A DNA stretch of 9,273 nucleotides, from NCBI GenBank assembly GCA_041667045.1, contig JBAYFS010000083.1, positions 1-9,273 of the forward strand, read 5' to 3'. The stretch comes from JAQVSV01 sp041667045 (GTDB lineage Bacteria > Elusimicrobiota > Elusimicrobia > Elusimicrobiales > Elusimicrobiaceae). Shown here piece after piece: positions 7,070 through 9,273 of the stretch. The translations under genes were made by a program, and so were the position numbers. The first letter of the stretch is position 1. Every line of letters begins with the position of its first letter. The notes under the pieces were generated by a model. It did no database searches. It worked only from the letters and a program-made list of their open reading frames with translations, and was not told where the DNA came from.

Positions 7070-7910
7070 TTATGGAAGGCCTGCCGCTTTTTATCCTGAG
7101 ATAGCCGCGCCCGCCGCCGTACCCTTCAAAAAGTCCGACGTCAACGGCGATTATGTTGCCGTCTTCGCTTACGGATATCTCGCGCAGCGGAGTGTGGCCC
7201 ACCACCTGCTTCAGATCCAGCGGATTGTCGGAATAAAACAGATCCTCAATGTCTTCCCAGAAAACGCCGCCGAACCGGTGCTGTCCGCCGCGCGTGGAAC
7301 CTACGTTAAAAATCGGGTGAGAATAGTCTCCGCTTTCCGCGGCGTTCACCAAAACAGCATTTATAACGTTGGCCATGGACGCGGCGTCCTCCCCCTCGCC
7401 GTGCGGGGAAAGCGCGAGCTGCAGATCGCCGGTAAGGCCGGCGTGGGTAAAAAGGTAGCCCTGCTGGGCGTAAGCCGCGGTGATCTTGCCGGAAAAAATG
7501 TCTCGGCGCAAAGACACGGTGAAAGCCGCCGCCTGCGCGCGGGGCAGACTGGTCAGCTGGCCGTTACCCTTTAAAAGTTCAACCTCGTGATTGCCGACAA
7601 GACGGACCACGTTCCCGCCCTCCCGGCGCGCCGCGCGCTGGATGCGGTCCAGCAGGGTATAAACGTCAAGGGACCGCGCGCCGCGGTCAATCACGTCGCC
7701 CATCTGAATGAGCGTTTTCCGCCCGCCGCGCCAGACACCGTGCGCGTCGGACATGCCGCAATGGGTCAGCAGTTCCACAAACCCGTCATACTCGCCGTGC
7801 ACGTCCCCGATAACCACTATTTCGCGGTGCTTGCGCAGGGAACGGCAGTCGCGCCGCGGTTCTTTGCGGAGGACGGGGGTTTTACCGAGAGTCAGCTGAG
7901 TTCGTTTCAT
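7047..7910 (-). CDS. PPP-type (calcineurin-like) metallophosphatase
   Basis: This 287-residue protein has the full set of metallophosphatase motifs in order: GDVHGEYD at 35-42, GDVIDRG at 71-77, GNHE at 106-109, FTHAGL at 154-159 and VVGHTP at 236-241. These bind two metal ions and the phosphate. The GDVHG, GDxxDRG and GNHE spacing and the GG-rich VWRGGRKTLIQMGD lead-in resemble the Shewanella-like protein phosphatases of the PPP family, but a diadenosine tetraphosphatase or other phosphoesterase cannot be excluded. No signal peptide or membrane segment is seen, so it is probably cytosolic. A basic N-terminal stretch of about 29 residues precedes the domain. The gene ends 23 bp inside ybeY on the opposite strand and is divergent from leuS. 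No Shine-Dalgarno motif precedes the ATG. A perfect extended -10 lies 15 bp before it, implying a very short leader. Confidence 0.9.
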   Translation of the reverse strand: MKRTQLTLGKTPVLRKEPRRDCRSLRKHREIVVIGDVHGEYDGFVELLTHCGMSDAHGVWRGGRKTLIQMGDVIDRGARSLDVYTLLDRIQRAARREGGNVVRLVGNHEVELLKGNGQLTSLPRAQAAAFTVSLRRDIFSGKITAAYAQQGYLFTHAGLTGDLQLALSPHGEGEDAASMANVINAVLVNAAESGDYSHPIFNVGSTRGGQHRFGGVFWEDIEDLFYSDNPLDLKQVVGHTPLREISVSEDGNIIAVDVGLFEGYGGGRGYLRIKSGRPSIINLRTAQ

Positions 7911-7924
7911 CGCGGGATAGGTTT

Positions 7925-7933
7925 ATTATACCA
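7925..7933 (-). promoter_or_regulatory. extended -10 promoter for the metallophosphatase gene
   Basis: Read on the minus strand, 7933 to 7925 is TGGTATAAT, an exact TGnTATAAT extended -10 element. No TTGACA-like -35 is seen at 16-18 bp upstream, which fits an extended -10 promoter. With the usual 6-7 nt offset, transcription would start near 7918-7919. That leaves about 8-9 nt before the ATG at 7910, too short for a normal ribosome-binding site. The call is from motif match and position only. Confidence 0.55.
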
Positions 7934-7953
7934 AATGCCATAACCTTCGCTTT

Positions 7954-7962
7954 TGCTATAAT
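7954..7962 (+). promoter_or_regulatory. extended -10 promoter for leuS
   Basis: The plus strand reads TGCTATAAT, again an exact extended -10. It overlaps a 10-bp perfect palindrome, TATAATTATA, at 7957-7966. No convincing -35 hexamer is visible. The expected start of transcription is about 7969-7970, on an A that is the first base of the ATG at 7970, so the leuS message could be leaderless. There is no room for a T-box or other leader regulator between promoter and gene. Confidence 0.55.
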
Positions 7963-7969
7963 TATATGA

Positions 7970-9273
7970 ATGAATACATCTATGACAAACCATTTAACCT
8001 TCGGCGAAATTGACGCGAAACAGCAGAAACGCTGGTCGGAAGCGGGCCTTTTCCGCACTCCGGACAAACCGGCGGACGGCAAGAAATTTTACTGCCTGGA
8101 CATGTTCCCCTATCCCTCCGGCGCGGGCCTGCACGTGGGCCATCCGGAAGGCTATGTGGCGTCCGACATAATCACCCGCTACAAACGCATGAACGGCTTC
8201 TCCGTGCTGCATCCCATGGGCTGGGACGCGTTCGGCCTGCCGGCGGAAAACTACGCGCTTAAAACCGGAATCCATCCCGAAATAATAACCGGGCAGAACA
8301 TAGACAATTTCAGAAGGCAGATAAAGTCCATCGGACTGGCTTACGACTGGAACCGCGAAACGAACACCACCGATCCCGCTTATTATAAATGGACGCAGTG
8401 GATTTTCATTCAGCTGTTCAACCGCGGCCTGGCCTATGAAACAACCGTGCCCATCAACTGGTGCCCGTCCTGCAAAACGGGGCTGGCCAACGAAGAGGTT
8501 TTCGGCGGCAAATGCGAACGCTGCGGCAACGCCATAGAGAAGAAAAACCTGCGCCAGTGGATGCTTAAAATAACCGCGTACGCCCCGCAGCTGCTGGAAG
8601 GCCTGGACGGGCTGGACTGGCCCGAATCCACCATGACCATGCAGAAAAACTGGATCGGCAGGTCAGACGGCGCGGAAGTCAATTTTAAACTGGACGGCTT
8701 CCGGGGCGAGCCGCTCACCGTGTTCACCACCAGGCCGGACACGCTTTACGGCGCGACATATATGGTCGTTTCGCCGGAACACGCCCTGTTGGATAAAATA
8801 GTTTCCCCCGCGCAGAAAGCCGCCGTGGCGGCTTATGTGGCCGCCGCCGCGCGGAAAACGGAATATGACCGCGCTGATTTAACGAAGGAAAAAACCGGGG
8901 TTTTCACTGGCGCCTACGCCGTGAACCCGCTTAACGGAAAAAAAATCCCCGTCTGGACCGCCGATTACGTTTTGGCCGGCTACGGCACCGGCGCCATTAT
9001 GGCCGTGCCCGCGCATGACGAGCGGGACCACGAGTTTGCCAAAAAATTCGGGCTGGCAATAATCGAAGTCGTAAAACCGGAAACGGCGTTTGAAGGCGGC
9101 TGCCTCTGCGGCGACGGCATCGCCGTCAATTCCCCCGCGATCGAAGGCCTGCGCACGCCGGCGGCGAAAAAGAAAATTATAGCTTTCCTGGAAAGCGAAA
9201 ACATCGGGCGCGGCAAAACAACCTACCGCCTGCGCGACTGGGTTTTCTCGCGCCAGCGCTACTGGGGCGAGCC
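7970..9273 (+). CDS. leuS: leucyl-tRNA synthetase, N-terminal part (runs off the window)
   Basis: This is a class I aminoacyl-tRNA synthetase that charges tRNA-Leu and edits mischarged products in the cytosol. The visible 434 residues are roughly half of the usual length. Numbering from 7970, they show MFPYPSGAGLHVGHPEGY with the HIGH-type motif HVGH at 55-58, and a zinc-ribbon insert with CPSC (Cys165, Cys168) and CERC (Cys182, Cys185). The CP1 editing domain follows, with TTRPDT at 253-258 and GTGAIMAVPAHDERD at 339-353. DWVFSRQRYWGE begins the return to the catalytic core at the window edge. The KMSKS loop lies outside. Two in-frame starts exist: ATG at 7970, at the predicted transcription start, and ATG at 7982, which gives a family-like MTNHLTFGEID start. 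Neither has a Shine-Dalgarno motif. The longer form is listed because it fits a leaderless message, but 7982 is equally possible. Confidence 0.95.
   Translation, partial: MNTSMTNHLTFGEIDAKQQKRWSEAGLFRTPDKPADGKKFYCLDMFPYPSGAGLHVGHPEGYVASDIITRYKRMNGFSVLHPMGWDAFGLPAENYALKTGIHPEIITGQNIDNFRRQIKSIGLAYDWNRETNTTDPAYYKWTQWIFIQLFNRGLAYETTVPINWCPSCKTGLANEEVFGGKCERCGNAIEKKNLRQWMLKITAYAPQLLEGLDGLDWPESTMTMQKNWIGRSDGAEVNFKLDGFRGEPLTVFTTRPDTLYGATYMVVSPEHALLDKIVSPAQKAAVAAYVAAAARKTEYDRADLTKEKTGVFTGAYAVNPLNGKKIPVWTADYVLAGYGTGAIMAVPAHDERDHEFAKKFGLAIIEVVKPETAFEGGCLCGDGIAVNSPAIEGLRTPAAKKKIIAFLESENIGRGKTTYRLRDWVFSRQRYWGE

Noticed and set aside
7050..7574. 174-codon plus-strand frame after ybeY
   Set aside because: It is antisense to the metallophosphatase, whose motifs are complete. 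No independent coding evidence is seen.
7911..7969. T-box or other leader riboswitch before leuS
   Set aside because: The whole spacer is 59 bp and is mostly promoter, too short for a T-box.
7966..8013. 15-codon reading frame (MNEYIYDKPFNLRRN) at the leuS start, considered as an attenuation leader peptide
   Set aside because: It has only one leucine codon, overlaps the synthetase coding sequence, would begin upstream of the predicted transcription start and has no terminator/antiterminator pair after it.

Overview
The window looks like ordinary chromosome from a GC-rich, Gram-negative-type bacterium. The first complete gene encodes an exported adaptor with a Sec signal peptide, which implies a periplasm. 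The combination of GlgC, a DUF3536-type GH57 protein, PhoH, a YbeY with Asp as its third metal ligand and a bacterial LeuRS does not fix the phylum. An under-sampled lineage such as Elusimicrobiota is a weak guess only. No tRNA, rRNA, CRISPR array, insertion sequence or phage gene was seen.

Layout. Positions 1-7069 form one tightly packed plus-strand gene run that probably began upstream of the window. It holds the last 29 residues of an unidentified protein (1-90); an exported HlyD/RND-type membrane-fusion protein (105-1481); a chlorite dismutase/HemQ-family protein (1499-2188); glgC (2213-3421); a GH57/DUF3536 glycoside hydrolase (3418-5682); phoH (5673-6626); and ybeY (6623-7069). Gaps are 14, 17 and 24 bp, then overlaps of 4, 10 and 4 bp, so co-transcription and translational coupling are likely. 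A minus-strand PPP-type metallophosphatase (7047-7910) converges on ybeY with a 23-bp overlap. It is divergent from leuS, which starts at about 7970 and runs off the right end. The 59-bp space between them is the only non-coding stretch longer than 24 bp.

How the genes fit together. GlgC makes ADP-glucose for glycogen, and the overlapping GH57 gene probably acts on the same alpha-glucan. PhoH and YbeY are a familiar RNA-metabolism and ribosome-maturation pair. The adaptor and the HemQ-like protein have no obvious link to glycogen.

No previously undescribed multi-gene system could be demonstrated. The items most worth a second look are the HemQ-family protein, which appears to lack both the proximal haem histidine and the catalytic tyrosine, and the compact divergent promoter. 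In that promoter each strand has a perfect extended -10 (TGnTATAAT) placed so that leuS would be leaderless and the phosphatase mRNA would have a leader of about 8 nt.
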